Assembly (NCBI GenBank): GCA_024347015.1
Contig: AP024889.1
Coordinates: 248,001-312,000, forward strand
DNA length: 64,000 bases
Source of the DNA: Vibrio pectenicida
GTDB taxonomy: Bacteria; Pseudomonadota; Gammaproteobacteria; Enterobacterales; Vibrionaceae
Reading direction: 5' to 3'
The translations under genes were made by a program, and so were the position numbers. Under the pieces are notes generated by a model that was not told the origin of the DNA, ran no database searches, and saw nothing but the letters and a program-made list of their open reading frames with translations. Positions within the stretch are counted from its first letter, which is position 1. Each line of letters begins with the position of its first letter. Shown in pieces: positions 40,006-50,074 of the stretch.

Positions 40006-40923
40006 ATGAAAAAATCGTTACGTATATGGCTAGATGCCGTTCGTCCTAAAACACTACCACTCGCTTTCGTCTCAATATTAACAGGAAGTGTGCTTGCTTA
40101 TTCCTCTCATCAAGCTTCTTTAGTGATAGCACTGCTCGCTTTTTTTACTGCGACATTATTACAAACGTTATCGAATCTGGCTAATGATTATGGTGATATG
40201 GTTAAAGGTACTGATAATCACAAGCGCCTTGGCCCTGTGCGTGCTCTTCAATCTGGAGCGATGACACGGGCTGGTATGAAGCAGGCGATAATGATTAATA
40301 TCTTGCTGACTATATTCGCTGGATTAGCTTTAATTTTCTATGCTCTTGATAGTTTAAATAATATTTTGGCATTTGTTGGGTTGGGAATATTGGCAATTAT
40401 TGCTGCCGTAGCATACACCGTTGGTAACAAACCTTATGGATATGTAGGTCTGGGGGATATTTCTGTATTTCTCTTTTTTGGTTTGCTTGGTGTAATAGGT
40501 ACCTTTTTTCTTCATACAGGTATGGTTATGCCTCTCCTTGTACTGCCAGCTGTAGGCTGTGGGTTACTGGCTGTCGCTGTTCTTAATATCAATAATATGC
40601 GTGATATCGAAAATGATGAAGAGTGTGGTAAGCGAACTGTTGCTGTCAGGTTAGGTTCTCATAACGCTAAGCATTATCACGTATTATTACTAGTAGGGTC
40701 TCTACTAGCATTTATTAGTTATTTAATACTTCAGCCAGTGCCTTTATGGCTTAGTTTCCCCTTCTTGTTGAGTCCTTTTATGATATATAAGCATGGTAAG
40801 TCAGTGTGGTATACACAGCGGCCTATACAAATTGCTCCTATGATGCCTGTTATCGTTAAATGTTCGCTAGTGACTAATTTATTGTTTGCAGGAGTGGTTA
40901 TAGCTCAAACTCTGGTCAGTTAA
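40006..40923 (+). CDS. menA: 1,4-dihydroxy-2-naphthoate octaprenyltransferase
   Basis: MenA attaches the octaprenyl chain to DHNA, giving demethylmenaquinone at the inner membrane. The 305-residue product is a UbiA-family integral membrane protein with the prenyl-diphosphate motif NDYGDMVKGTDN near 64-75 and a second motif NNMRDIENDEECGKR near 197. About eight to nine membrane helices are visible. The ATG at 40006 is preferred; a TTG at 40000 is in frame. The hairpin upstream is unusual. Confidence 0.94.
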   Translation: MKKSLRIWLDAVRPKTLPLAFVSILTGSVLAYSSHQASLVIALLAFFTATLLQTLSNLANDYGDMVKGTDNHKRLGPVRALQSGAMTRAGMKQAIMINILLTIFAGLALIFYALDSLNNILAFVGLGILAIIAAVAYTVGNKPYGYVGLGDISVFLFFGLLGVIGTFFLHTGMVMPLLVLPAVGCGLLAVAVLNINNMRDIENDEECGKRTVAVRLGSHNAKHYHVLLLVGSLLAFISYLILQPVPLWLSFPFLLSPFMIYKHGKSVWYTQRPIQIAPMMPVIVKCSLVTNLLFAGVVIAQTLVS

Positions 40924-40999
40924 TTGAGACTTGTCATTGCAATGACTTAATGTGCCTATATACTCGATTGAGATGACGAACCGTATGGGAAGGAACACT

Positions 41000-41518
41000 A
41001 TGGAATACAATACGTCGGCTTTATGTGACATATACTCAGAACAAGTGGATGTGCTGGAGCCAATGTTTAGCAACTTCGGTGGCCGTGCCTCGTTTGCAGG
41101 ACAGATTACTACTATTAAGTGTTTTGAAGATAACGGTTTGGTTCGGGAAGCTCTTGAGCAGGATGGCCGAGATCGAGTGTTGCTTATTGATGGTGGTGGC
41201 TCATTGCGTCGTGCGTTAGTGGATGCTGAACTGGCCTCGATAGCAGAAGAGAACGAATGGGAAGGTATTGTGGTATACGGCTGTGTACGTGAAGTGGATG
41301 AACTTGAAGATATGAGTGTTGGTATTCAAGCGTTAGCCTCAATTCCCGTTGGAGCAACATCGCAACGGCTAGGTGAAGTTGATGTTGCGGTTAATTTTGG
41401 AGGTGTAACCTTTCTTCCAGAAGACTTCTTATATGCAGACAACACAGGTGTTATCCTTTCTCAAGAGAGACTAGATGTTGACCTTGAAGTTGAAGAAGAT
41501 GATTTACTAGCTGAGTAA
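41000..41518 (+). CDS. rraA: Ribonuclease E activity regulator RraA
   Basis: RraA is a trimer that binds RNase E and the degradosome and slows mRNA decay. With the start at 41000, after a strong GGAAGGA, the product is 172 residues and begins [12 protein letters not shown] as usual. GGRASFAGQ and [11 protein letters not shown] are family motifs. It follows menA, as in E. coli. Stop-proximal TACTAGC/GCTAGTA repeats may help termination. Confidence 0.95.
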   Translation: MEYNTSALCDIYSEQVDVLEPMFSNFGGRASFAGQITTIKCFEDNGLVREALEQDGRDRVLLIDGGGSLRRALVDAELASIAEENEWEGIVVYGCVREVDELEDMSVGIQALASIPVGATSQRLGEVDVAVNFGGVTFLPEDFLYADNTGVILSQERLDVDLEVEEDDLLAE

Positions 41519-41542
41519 GTGGGCTAGTATTGCTCGACCACA

Positions 41543-42886
41543 TTATATGGTTTGCAGCAAATAACGCCGCCTTAACTGCAAGGCGTACAGGTAACCTAGT
41601 ATCCCACCGAGCATATTACCAAGGGCGATACCGATAAATAGCCCTTCAATCCCAAACCAATAACTACCCAACCATGCCCCTGGCAATATAAATAAAAACG
41701 GCCTCATAAAGCTCCACTGAAAAGCTTTAAAAGGTTTGTGCAACGCATTGAGTCCAGACACAAGCAACATGACTATTCCCTGAAAACCATAACTAAATGG
41801 TACAACTAACAGATAGTGCCAAAGTAAACTTTTAACCGATGGTTCTTGAGAGAAGAGTGACGCTAGAGGAATACTAAGTGGGATAATGGTGATAAAAACC
41901 CCCATTTGAAAAATAAGGGCAAAGCGCATACTGAGAAATAAGCCATCAAAGCTGCGTTGATGGTTATCAGCCCCGACATTTTGTGCGATGAAGGGGGTAA
42001 GGGCTGACGTCAATGCCATTAAGACTAGAATCAAAATAGACTCTACCCTTTGGGCTGCGCCATATGCGGCGACTGCAGCGGTGCCGTGATTAGAAATTAA
42101 AATCATCAATAATGCACAAGATAATGGGATCATTGCATTGGAGAGTGCGGCAGGAGTACCAATCTTAAGAATCTTTTTCCAGTCGCCAATAAGATAACGT
42201 GCGCAAGGTGGGGCCAGCATATGCTCACGCCGGATGAGAATATACAATGACCAAATACATGCACCCAACCAGCTTAATGCACTGGCAATTGCAGCACCTT
42301 GAATACCAAGTTCAGGAAAAGGCCCCCAGCCGAATATGAACAGAGGATCGAGTACACCATTAATGATACCAGCGAGTATCATGATCTTGGCTGGCGTTTT
42401 GGTATCTCCAGTTGCTCGTATCACACTGTTACCAGCCATAGGAATAACCAATAGTGGAATGCTGAGGTACCAGACATGCATATACTGATCAATTAAAGGT
42501 AGTAGCTCTTTGGGAGCCCCCAACATAGTGAATAAGGAGTGGATAGTTGCGAGGCCTAACCCAGATGTGATGGTAATTAATACTACGGCGAGTAACACCC
42601 CATGAGTTGCAAAGCGGGCAGCGCCTACTGTTTTATCTTGACCAAGCAAATGCGCAATGATTGTTGACAGACCGACACCTATTCCCATGGTAATACAATT
42701 TAGAGCGAAGGTAACAGGGAAGGTATAGCTAATTGAAGCTAGCGCTTTAGTGCCTAATAAAGAAATAAAAAATGTGTCTACTAAATTAAACATTAGAATA
42801 GAAATCATGCCGAATATCATCGGAATGGTCATCTGTCTGAGTACTTGTGGGATGGGACCAGTTAGCAGGCCATATTTATCTTGCAT
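41543..42886 (-). CDS. MATE-family efflux transporter
   Basis: This inner-membrane protein of about 447 residues (start at 42886, MQDKYGLLTGPI) has 12 hydrophobic segments and two homologous MatE halves, each beginning with the family sequence (QMTIPMIFGMISI in the first). MATE proteins export cationic drugs by Na+ or H+ antiport; the substrate cannot be read from sequence. An upstream ATG at 42943 adds 19 residues but overlaps the tpiA terminator. The closest named family would be NorM/VcmA-like, but I give no symbol. Confidence 0.85.
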   Translation of the reverse strand: MQDKYGLLTGPIPQVLRQMTIPMIFGMISILMFNLVDTFFISLLGTKALASISYTFPVTFALNCITMGIGVGLSTIIAHLLGQDKTVGAARFATHGVLLAVVLITITSGLGLATIHSLFTMLGAPKELLPLIDQYMHVWYLSIPLLVIPMAGNSVIRATGDTKTPAKIMILAGIINGVLDPLFIFGWGPFPELGIQGAAIASALSWLGACIWSLYILIRREHMLAPPCARYLIGDWKKILKIGTPAALSNAMIPLSCALLMILISNHGTAAVAAYGAAQRVESILILVLMALTSALTPFIAQNVGADNHQRSFDGLFLSMRFALIFQMGVFITIIPLSIPLASLFSQEPSVKSLLWHYLLVVPFSYGFQGIVMLLVSGLNALHKPFKAFQWSFMRPFLFILPGAWLGSYWFGIEGLFIGIALGNMLGGILGYLYALQLRRRYLLQTI

Positions 42887-42944
42887 CTCGAACAACAGCT
42901 CTAATGGACGAAGAAAAGGGTAGGATACTTGATTGAGGAGCAAG

Positions 42945-42975
42945 ACACAAAAAAGGTCAGCTGATACTGACCTTT
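42945..42975 (-). terminator. Intrinsic terminator after tpiA
   Basis: On the minus strand AAAGGTCAG and CTGACCTTT pair around a 6-base loop and run into seven Ts, separating tpiA from the MATE gene. Confidence 0.85.
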
Positions 42976-42993
42976 ATCTTATAAGTTAAAGTA

Positions 42994-43764
42994 TTATGCT
43001 TTAGCAGTTGCAGCGGCTTTAGCAATGGCAGCGAAGCTTTTAGCATCAAGTGATGCTCCACCGACAAGAGCACCGTCGATATCTGGTTGAGAGAAATAAG
43101 CTTGTGCATTCTCTGGCTTGACACTACCACCGTATTGGATGATGACTTGTTCAGCAATAGCAGAACTTTTCTCTGCAATAAGGGCACGAATGGATGCGTG
43201 GATGCGTTGTGCATCTTCAGCCGTTGCCGCTTTACCTGTGCCGATAGCCCAGATTGGTTCGTATGCGATAATTGCCCCGTTCAATGCTTCAACGCCATAA
43301 GTATCGATTACGGCATTGATTTGACGAGCGCAAACTGCTTCTGTTTCACCCGCTTCATTCTGAGTTTCAGATTCGCCGATACAAAAAACTGGTTTGAGGC
43401 CATTTTCTTTTAAGAAGTTAAATTTCTTGGCAATGAATTGGTCAGATTCATTATGGTATTCACGTCGTTCTGAGTGACCGATAATGACATGAGTGGCACC
43501 AAAATCTTTGAGCATTTCAGGAGACATATCACCAGTAAATGCACCGCTATTATTAAGGTCGGTGTTTTGTGCACCTAGGATGATGTTGTTAGCCCCTTGT
43601 GCGATCAGTTTTTCTGCCAGATCGATGTAAAGTGCTGGTGGGGCTATCGCTACGTCAACACCGTCAACACCTTGAAGTTCGGTGTTAAGGCCAGTTATTA
43701 GCTCCTTCACCATTGCTTTGTTACCATTAAGCTTCCAGTTACCCATGACTACAGGACGACGCAT
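42994..43764 (-). CDS. tpiA: Triosephosphate isomerase
   Basis: TpiA interconverts dihydroxyacetone phosphate and glyceraldehyde-3-phosphate. The 256-residue TIM barrel has NWKLNG near 8-13 (Asn and Lys), the electrophilic histidine in IGHSERR, the catalytic Glu in [11 protein letters not shown], and the phosphate loop [18 protein letters not shown]-type ribosome site is present as GGAGATATTC on the minus strand. A TGAT-N4-ATCA palindrome lies about 80 bp upstream. Confidence 0.97.
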   Translation of the reverse strand: MRRPVVMGNWKLNGNKAMVKELITGLNTELQGVDGVDVAIAPPALYIDLAEKLIAQGANNIILGAQNTDLNNSGAFTGDMSPEMLKDFGATHVIIGHSERREYHNESDQFIAKKFNFLKENGLKPVFCIGESETQNEAGETEAVCARQINAVIDTYGVEALNGAIIAYEPIWAIGTGKAATAEDAQRIHASIRALIAEKSSAIAEQVIIQYGGSVKPENAQAYFSQPDIDGALVGGASLDAKSFAAIAKAAATAKA

Positions 43765-43837
43765 AGGAATATCTCCGTAATTAATAAATTAATGTAAAAA
43801 ATCTTCGTAAGAATATAACAGATAAAACTAGCGAGAT

Positions 43838-43853
43838 CATGATTAGCATCATG
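43838..43853. promoter_or_regulatory. FNR/CRP-like palindrome upstream of tpiA
   Basis: CATGAT-TAGC-ATCATG is a perfect 6-bp-arm palindrome whose TGAT-N4-ATCA core equals 8 of 10 FNR positions. It centres 81 bp before tpiA and about 167 bp before the divergent CHMI-like gene. The remainder of this 248-bp gap has no other feature I can support. Confidence 0.35.
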
Positions 43854-44012
43854 TCTTATTGGCTTGGCGTAAGTGATCCATGCAGTAGTTTATGTGTAGT
43901 AAGCTCGGCATTAGAAATCGAAGCTGATAGTGTTTATTGGTTTTTGTAACAATAAATCGCAACCGCCGTAGTTATATGGCTTGTGTATATTTAAAACTTA
44001 CTAAGGAATACT

Positions 44013-44360
44013 ATGCCTAATTTAGTCATGGAATACGCTCATACTGTAGAGAAACTGGTGGATGTAAACAATCTCCTTAAATCTTTGCATCAGGTGGCAC
44101 TTAGCTGCGGTTTGTTTGATGCTGAATCGGTAAAATCTCGCTCTTTCAGTTGCCAGGATTGGCTAATAGGGGATGCAGGCAATAATGTGGATTTTATTCA
44201 CGTTAGTTTTGATTTGCTTGATGGTAGAACGAAAGAACAGAAACAGCAGTTATCGTGTCAGTTAATGGAAACTCTTCAAGCGCAGGCTGTAGAAGTACAT
44301 AGTTTAACAATTAATATTCGAGATATGGATCGGGAATGTTTTCAAAAAGTACTCAACTAG
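44013..44360 (+). CDS. 5-carboxymethyl-2-hydroxymuconate isomerase (CHMI) family protein
   Basis: The 115-residue product begins MPNLVMEYA, placing the family's catalytic N-terminal proline (Pro1 after Met removal) correctly for the tautomerase-like CHMI fold. FIHVSFDLLDGRTKEQKQ aligns with the central strand and loop of HpcD. CHMI acts in homoprotocatechuate degradation, but no other hpa/hpc gene is nearby, so the physiological role here is unknown. It converges on coaA with a shared terminator. Confidence 0.8.
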   Translation: MPNLVMEYAHTVEKLVDVNNLLKSLHQVALSCGLFDAESVKSRSFSCQDWLIGDAGNNVDFIHVSFDLLDGRTKEQKQQLSCQLMETLQAQAVEVHSLTINIRDMDRECFQKVLN

Positions 44361-44411
44361 CTTTATTGAGAATGGGGTTAATTCAGCGATGGCTGACTAT
44401 ATGACTTTTAA

Positions 44412-44437
44412 ACTAGGGTGGCAAAAATGGCAACCCT
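44412..44437. terminator. Terminator between the CHMI-like gene and coaA
   Basis: ACTAGGGT and ACCCTAGT form a perfect 8-bp stem followed by ACTTTTTG on the plus strand; the minus strand also continues A/T-rich. Confidence 0.7.
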
Positions 44438-44453
44438 AGTACTTTTTGATTAG

Positions 44454-45377
44454 CTATTTTCTTAACAAGATTTCTTCTACTGTGTGGTCTTGCCCCTTTT
44501 TCAAGATGAGTTGAGCTCGTCCTTTAGTGGGGAATATGTTTTCTCTAAGATTGATGCCATTAATGGATCGCCAGACATGATGCGCTTCTTCTGTCGCTTC
44601 TTGCTCGCTGAGTTTTGTATAATGACTAAAGAAAGATCCGGGTTCGGTAAAGGCCCCTAAGCGGAAATTGAGGAAACGTTCAACATACCACTGCTCAATA
44701 ACATTACTCTCAGCATCTACATACAGCGAGAAATCAAGAAAATCTGAGACAAACACTCTATGTGGATCATGTTGGTAGTCCATTCCACTTTGTAATACAT
44801 TAAGTCCCTCAATAATAAGTACGTCAGGGCGATCGACGACTTTAACATCGTCAGTAATATCGTATGTGATATGTGAATACACAGGTACTTTTAGGTTAGG
44901 CTTACCCGCTTTGACATCTGACACAAACTCGATAAGGCGTTTAATATCATAAGATTCAGGAAAACCTTTTCGGTGTAGAATTCCGCTATCTTCTAATTCT
45001 TTAGTTGGATACAGAAATCCATCTGTTGTCACGAGCTCTACTTTGGGATGATTATCCCAGCGAGAGAGTAGCTCTTTAAGTAGACGCGCTGTGGTGCTTT
45101 TCCCTACCGCGACACTTCCTGCAACTCCAATGATAAAAGGAGGAGCCTTCTCCGCGTTATCAAGAAAGTTATTGAGTACCGAATTACGGCTCTGCCTTGC
45201 TGCTACATATAAGTTAAGTAGACGAGATAGCGGCAGATATATTTCAACAGCTTCTTTCATTGTCAGGCTTTCATTTACACCTTGTAGTTCAATGAGATCT
45301 TTCTCAGAAAGTGTCATGGGTACAGAATTACGTAATTCTGCCCAATGCTGGCGAGTAAAAGAGAGATATGGAGTCAT
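44454..45377 (-). CDS. coaA: Pantothenate kinase (type I)
   Basis: CoaA phosphorylates pantothenate, the regulated first step of coenzyme A synthesis, and is feedback-inhibited by CoA in this type. The 307-residue product has the P-loop GSVAVGKST at 87-95, the TTDGFLYPT segment, and VPVYSHITYDI. The length matches E. coli CoaA (316). It stands just upstream of the tRNA-tufB unit on the opposite strand, as in E. coli. Confidence 0.96.
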   Translation of the reverse strand: MTPYLSFTRQHWAELRNSVPMTLSEKDLIELQGVNESLTMKEAVEIYLPLSRLLNLYVAARQSRNSVLNNFLDNAEKAPPFIIGVAGSVAVGKSTTARLLKELLSRWDNHPKVELVTTDGFLYPTKELEDSGILHRKGFPESYDIKRLIEFVSDVKAGKPNLKVPVYSHITYDITDDVKVVDRPDVLIIEGLNVLQSGMDYQHDPHRVFVSDFLDFSLYVDAESNVIEQWYVERFLNFRLGAFTEPGSFFSHYTKLSEQEATEEAHHVWRSINGINLRENIFPTKGRAQLILKKGQDHTVEEILLRK

Positions 45378-45542
45378 AGTCTTCCTAACTGAGATTCGCG
45401 GTAAGAGCTGCGAAAATACAATAACCTAAGCGAATTGCCAAACACAAGGGACGAAAATAGGTTATTTTAGAGGCTTGTTTGCTCGATTTTTCAACAAACA
45501 ACCGTAATCCCAGTAAAAAAACGTTTTTTTTTGATTTACCTA

Positions 45543-45571
45543 TTGCAAGGGAGCGCATCCTTCACTAGAAT
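45543..45571 (+). promoter_or_regulatory. Promoter of the tRNA-tufB unit
   Basis: TTGCAA (45543-45548), a 17-bp spacer and TAGAAT (45566-45571) precede a G/C-rich discriminator (GCGCTCC), the pattern of stringently controlled stable-RNA promoters. The same stretch forms a 9-bp hairpin (GGAGCGCAT with ATGCGCTCC). The first tRNA begins 13 bp after the -10. Confidence 0.7.
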
Positions 45572-45584
45572 GCGCTCCACTTAT

Positions 45585-45660
<76 letters not shown>

Positions 45661-45695
45661 TTATAACTTTATTGATTATAATGGTTTGAAAATTT

Positions 45696-45780
<85 letters not shown>

Positions 45781-45814
45781 TATTATTTAGGAATAGCTCA
45801 CAGAGTTACGCGTT

Positions 45815-45889
<75 letters not shown>

Positions 45890-45902
45890 CTCTATTATGA
45901 GT

Positions 45903-45978
<76 letters not shown>

Positions 45979-46081
45979 GCTCTAAAAGCAAACTTTTCCT
46001 TTTGATATATACTTTATCACCAATACTTTTTGGTTGCGTGGTCATCAAAGCCACCTAAATCCGTACCTAGAGGGACAACCC

Positions 46082-47266
46082 ATGTCTAAAGAAAAATTTG
46101 AACGTACGAAACCGCACGTAAACGTTGGTACTATCGGCCACGTTGACCACGGTAAAACCACTCTAACTGCTGCAATCTGTACAACTCTTGCTAAAGTGTA
46201 CGGCGGTGTTGCGAAAGACTTCGCATCGATCGATAACGCTCCAGAAGAGCGTGAGCGCGGTATCACAATCGCTACTTCTCACGTAGAGTACGACACACCA
46301 TCACGTCACTACGCACACGTAGACTGTCCAGGACACGCGGATTATGTTAAGAACATGATCACAGGTGCTGCACAGATGGACGGTGGTATCCTAGTTGTTG
46401 CTGCAACTGATGGCCCAATGCCACAAACACGTGAGCACATTCTACTAGGCCGTCAGGTTGGTATCCCATACATCATCGTATTCATGAACAAATGTGATAT
46501 GGTAGACGATGAAGAGCTACTAGAACTAGTAGAGATGGAAGTACGTGAACTGCTTTCTGAGTACGACTTCCCAGGTGATGACTTACCAGTAATCCAAGGT
46601 TCAGCACTAGGTGCCCTAAATGGTGAAGAGCAGTGGGAAGCGAAGATAGTTGAACTAGCAGAAGCTCTAGATTCTTACATCCCAGAGCCAGAGCGTGCAA
46701 TTGATTTGCCATTCCTAATGCCAATCGAAGACGTATTCTCAATTCAAGGACGTGGTACAGTAGTAACAGGTCGTATTGAGCGTGGTATTCTAAACGTAGG
46801 TAATGAAGTAGAAATCGTTGGTATCAAAGAGACGACAACTACGACATGTACAGGCGTTGAAATGTTCCGTAAGCTTCTAGACGAAGGTCGTGCGGGAGAG
46901 AACGTTGGTGCACTACTACGTGGTACTAAGCGTGATGAAGTAGAGCGTGGTCAAGTACTAGCGGCTCCAGGTTCAATCACTCCACACACTAAGTTTGAGT
47001 CTGAAGTATACGTACTGTCTAAAGATGAAGGTGGTCGTCATACACCATTCTTCAAAGGTTACCGTCCACAGTTCTACTTCCGTACAACTGACGTAACGGG
47101 TAACATCGAGTTACCAGAAGGCGTAGAGATGGTAATGCCAGGCGATAACATCAAGATGGTTGTAGAGCTAATCGCCCCAATCGCAATGGATGATGGTCTT
47201 CGTTTCGCGATCCGTGAAGGCGGCCGTACAGTAGGTGCTGGTGTTGTTGCTAAGATCTTCGACTAA
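46082..47266 (+). CDS. tufB: Elongation factor Tu
   Basis: EF-Tu brings aminoacyl-tRNA to the ribosome. The 394-residue product starts at 46082 ([16 protein letters not shown]) with AGAGGGA upstream. GTPase motifs are GHVDHGKT at 19-26, the switch-II DCPGH, NKCD, and SAL. Codon use is strongly biased toward CTA, GTA and CGT, as expected for a highly expressed gene. Its position after four tRNAs identifies this copy as tufB; a tufA copy is expected elsewhere. Confidence 0.98.
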   Translation: MSKEKFERTKPHVNVGTIGHVDHGKTTLTAAICTTLAKVYGGVAKDFASIDNAPEERERGITIATSHVEYDTPSRHYAHVDCPGHADYVKNMITGAAQMDGGILVVAATDGPMPQTREHILLGRQVGIPYIIVFMNKCDMVDDEELLELVEMEVRELLSEYDFPGDDLPVIQGSALGALNGEEQWEAKIVELAEALDSYIPEPERAIDLPFLMPIEDVFSIQGRGTVVTGRIERGILNVGNEVEIVGIKETTTTTCTGVEMFRKLLDEGRAGENVGALLRGTKRDEVERGQVLAAPGSITPHTKFESEVYVLSKDEGGRHTPFFKGYRPQFYFRTTDVTGNIELPEGVEMVMPGDNIKMVVELIAPIAMDDGLRFAIREGGRTVGAGVVAKIFD

Positions 47267-47326
47267 TTCATAGGAATTGCCGAAGGTTTCTGAAAATCTT
47301 TGAATAAGATTTGACGAACCAGTAGC

Positions 47327-47354
47327 AAAAAGGGCATCATTTGATGCCCTTTTT
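47327..47354 (+). terminator. Intrinsic terminator after tufB
   Basis: AAAAAGGGCATCA and TGATGCCCTTTTT form a nearly loopless, very strong stem with a T tail. Confidence 0.9.
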
Positions 47355-47539
47355 CTGCACTCAATATAATGTTTGCTAATTTCTTCTACAAGCAGACGTT
47401 AAATAAGACCTTACTTTTAATAGTAAGTTATTGAATAAGAAGAAGAGCACGCCAATCTAATAGGTTGTCGTTTCATGGATTTGCCCTGCAGCAGCGGGGT
47501 TGTTGTCGTCTATATTAAGACTTTTGACAGGTTGGTTTT

Positions 47540-47920
47540 ATGAAAGCAAATAATGCTGAAACTCCTGATAGCTCAAATGGCACAGATATCTTTAAGTGGG
47601 TTATCACTTTTGTTCTGCTAGCTGCCGCTGTTGTGGGTAATTACCTGTATGGTGAGATGTCTGTAGTGATTCGCGTCGCTGGTGTTGTTGTATTAATTGC
47701 ATCAGCACTAGGTGTGGCAGCTACGACAGTAAAGGGTAAAGCTGCGATTGAGTTCGCTAAAGAATCTCGTATGGAAGTTCGTAAAGTGGTTTGGCCTACA
47801 AGGCAAGAGACTATACAAACTACCTTGATCGTTTTAGCTGTAAGTATTGTAATGGCTCTAGTGCTTTGGGGCATTGACGGAATTATGGTTCGTCTTGTCA
47901 ACTTTGTGACTGGGGTATAG
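47540..47920 (+). CDS. secE: Preprotein translocase subunit SecE
   Basis: SecE clamps SecY in the Sec translocon. The 126-residue product has three membrane helices (about 17-35, 40-62, 90-115) as in E. coli and the conserved cytoplasmic segment EVRKVVWPTRQETIQTT near 81-97. A 273-bp gap after tufB contains its terminator and presumably the secE promoter, where I see no confident -35/-10 pair. nusG begins 13 bp downstream. Confidence 0.96.
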   Translation: MKANNAETPDSSNGTDIFKWVITFVLLAAAVVGNYLYGEMSVVIRVAGVVVLIASALGVAATTVKGKAAIEFAKESRMEVRKVVWPTRQETIQTTLIVLAVSIVMALVLWGIDGIMVRLVNFVTGV

Positions 47921-47933
47921 AGGGTTTTAATTC

Positions 47934-48482
47934 ATGAGTGAAGCTCCTAAAAAACGCTGGTATGTAGTTCAGGCATTCTCTGGATTCGAAGGTCGTGTCG
48001 CTCAGTCTCTTCGTGAGCATATCAAAATGCATAGCATGGAAGAGCTGTTTGGTGAAGTTCTTGTTCCTACTGAAGAAGTAGTAGAAATGCGTGCGGGTCA
48101 ACGTCGTAAATCTGAGCGTAAGTTTTTTCCAGGTTACGTTCTTGTTCAAATGATTATGGACGATGAATCCTGGCACCTAGTACGCAGCGTGCCTCGTGTC
48201 ATGGGCTTCATTGGTGGTACCTCTGACCGTCCTGCACCGATCACAGATAAGGAAGCTGACGCTATTCTTAATCGTCTTGAGAAAGCAAGTGAATCACCTC
48301 GTCCACGTACTATGTACGAAGCGGGTGAGGTTGTGCGTGTTACAGATGGTCCATTTGCTGACTTTAACGGTACTGTTGAAGAAGTGGATTATGAGAAAAG
48401 CCGTATGAAGGTGTCTGTATCGATCTTTGGTCGAGCTACACCTGTTGAACTTGAATTTGGTCAGGTTGAAAAACAGGACTAA
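47934..48482 (+). CDS. nusG: Transcription termination/antitermination protein NusG
   Basis: NusG links RNA polymerase to Rho or to ribosomal S10 and suppresses pausing. The 182-residue product has the NGN domain (about 1-120, starting [12 protein letters not shown]) and a C-terminal KOW domain (about 130-182, [19 protein letters not shown]). A terminator follows, separating secE-nusG from rplKAJL. Confidence 0.97.
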   Translation: MSEAPKKRWYVVQAFSGFEGRVAQSLREHIKMHSMEELFGEVLVPTEEVVEMRAGQRRKSERKFFPGYVLVQMIMDDESWHLVRSVPRVMGFIGGTSDRPAPITDKEADAILNRLEKASESPRPRTMYEAGEVVRVTDGPFADFNGTVEEVDYEKSRMKVSVSIFGRATPVELEFGQVEKQD

Positions 48483-48529
48483 ATATCGAGCCGCAATAGT
48501 ACAAAAAAACACCTTTTAAGGCTTGTATA

Positions 48530-48564
48530 AGGCGCGAATTATGATTATAATTTCGCGCCTTTTT
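48530..48564 (+). terminator. Intrinsic terminator after nusG
   Basis: AGGCGCGAA and TTCGCGCCT arms close an A/T loop that can pair further; four Ts follow. Confidence 0.75.
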
Positions 48565-48647
48565 ACTTCGATGAAAGTGGAAAGCTATTCATATAAACGG
48601 GGAGCTGGTCGGTCGATTAGCGTTAGTACCCAAAATTAGGAAAAATC

Positions 48648-49076
48648 ATGGCTAAGAAAGTTGAAGCTTATATCAAGCTACAAGTTGCTGCTGGTATGGC
48701 AAACCCGAGTCCACCAGTTGGTCCTGCTCTAGGTCAACACGGTGTTAACATCATGGAATTCTGTAAAGCGTTTAACGCAAAAACAGAATCTATGGAGAAA
48801 GGTCTTCCAACACCAGTTGTTATCACTGTATACAGTGACCGTTCTTTCACTTTTGTAACTAAGACTCCACCGGCAGCAGTTCTTCTAAAGAAAGCGGCTG
48901 GCGTTAAGTCTGGTTCTGGCCGTCCAAACACTGAAAAAGTGGGTACGGTAACTGACGCTCAAATCCAAGAAATCGCAGAAACGAAAGCTTCTGATATGAC
49001 TGGTGCTGACATCGAAGCAATGAAGCGTTCAATCGCTGGTACTGCTCGCTCAATGGGCCTAGTGGTAGAGGGTTAA
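48648..49076 (+). CDS. rplK: 50S ribosomal protein L11
   Basis: L11 binds the GTPase-associated centre of 23S rRNA and is needed for RelA activation. The 142-residue product has the Pro-rich N-terminal domain ([18 protein letters not shown]) and the C-terminal rRNA-binding domain ending in [12 protein letters not shown]. rplA follows after 4 bp; by analogy L1 represses both by binding the leader. Confidence 0.98.
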   Translation: MAKKVEAYIKLQVAAGMANPSPPVGPALGQHGVNIMEFCKAFNAKTESMEKGLPTPVVITVYSDRSFTFVTKTPPAAVLLKKAAGVKSGSGRPNTEKVGTVTDAQIQEIAETKASDMTGADIEAMKRSIAGTARSMGLVVEG

Positions 49077-49080
49077 GATC

Positions 49081-49785
49081 ATGGCAAAACTAACTAAGCG
49101 CATGCGCGTAATTCGCGAAAAAGTTGACGTAACTAAAGAATACGAAATCAACGAAGCAGTTGCTCTTCTTCAAGAACTAGCTACTGCTAAGTTTGTTGAA
49201 TCTATAGACGTTGCTGTTAACCTTGGCATTGATGCTCGTAAATCTGATCAGAACGTTCGTGGTGCAACTGTACTACCTCACGGTACTGGTCGTGATATTC
49301 GCGTTGCAGTATTCACTCAGGGTGCTAATGCTGAAGCTGCTAAAGAAGCGGGCGCAGATATCGTCGGTATGGAAGACCTTGCTGAGCAAGTCAAGAAAGG
49401 CGAAATGAACTTTGACGTAGTTGTTGCTTCTCCAGATGCAATGCGCGTTGTAGGTCAGCTAGGTACTATTCTTGGTCCTCGCGGTCTAATGCCAAACCCT
49501 AAAGTTGGTACTGTAACTCCTAATGTTGCTGAAGCAGTTAAGAATGCTAAAGCAGGCCAGGTTCGTTACCGTAACGACAAGAATGGCATCATCCATACAA
49601 CTATTGGTAAAGCTAACTTCTCTGGTGAGCAGATCAAAGAAAACTTAGAAGCACTTCTAGTTGCTTTGAAGAAAGCTAAGCCATCTTCTGCTAAGGGTAC
49701 ATTCCTGCAGAAAATAAGCATCTCTACTACTATGGGTGCTGGTGTTTCTGTTGATCAGGCTAGCCTGAACACTCAGCAAGCATAA
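49081..49785 (+). CDS. rplA: 50S ribosomal protein L1
   Basis: L1 forms the L1 stalk and is the autogenous repressor of the L11 operon. The 234-residue product has MAKLTKRMR at the N-terminus and the two-domain fold with [16 protein letters not shown] near 137-152. A hairpin and the L10 leader follow. Confidence 0.98.
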   Translation: MAKLTKRMRVIREKVDVTKEYEINEAVALLQELATAKFVESIDVAVNLGIDARKSDQNVRGATVLPHGTGRDIRVAVFTQGANAEAAKEAGADIVGMEDLAEQVKKGEMNFDVVVASPDAMRVVGQLGTILGPRGLMPNPKVGTVTPNVAEAVKNAKAGQVRYRNDKNGIIHTTIGKANFSGEQIKENLEALLVALKKAKPSSAKGTFLQKISISTTMGAGVSVDQASLNTQQA

Positions 49786-49798
49786 TATATTTGCTTAG

Positions 49799-49825
49799 GC
49801 GTGAAATTTATGTATAATTTCGCGC
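49799..49825 (+). terminator. Hairpin between rplA and rplJ
   Basis: GCGTGAAATT and AATTTCGCGC pair over 10 bp (one G-U) around a 7-base loop. Only a weak T run follows (TTAATATTT), so it may be a partial terminator or a processing site within the long operon. It is similar in sequence to the hairpin after nusG. Confidence 0.5.
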
Positions 49826-49894
49826 TTAATATTTGTGGTTGGGGCTGAACTTTGGTTCATTAAATTCTTTCCGAATTTACTGTGAATTATGACC

Positions 49895-49975
49895 CAGTCT
49901 CCGTCCAAGACCGTAGGTGTTTTTTCAATAAAACTTAATTTTCCTACGTAGATGGTGCCCGAACTGACAGAAAGC
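49895..49975 (+). ncRNA. Ribosomal L10 leader
   Basis: The rplJ leader contains CCGTAGGTG, TTCAATAAAACTTAA and CCTACGTAGATGGTG in the arrangement of the E. coli L10 leader, where L10(L12)4 binds to repress rplJL translation. CGTAGG (49912-49917) pairs with CCTACG (49943-49948). Boundaries are approximate. Confidence 0.8.
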
Positions 49976-50074
49976 TCTATGTAAATAGTTACCTTTCTTC
50001 TGGGAAGCACCTCAATAACTCTCACTGTTGTGATAATAGTGAGTGGTGTAACGACAACCAGGAGTAAATCCAAG

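Noticed and set aside
45550..45578. Hairpin before tRNA-Thr as a terminator for an upstream transcript
   Set aside because: No T tract, and the same bases make a good promoter spacer and discriminator; coaA runs the other way.
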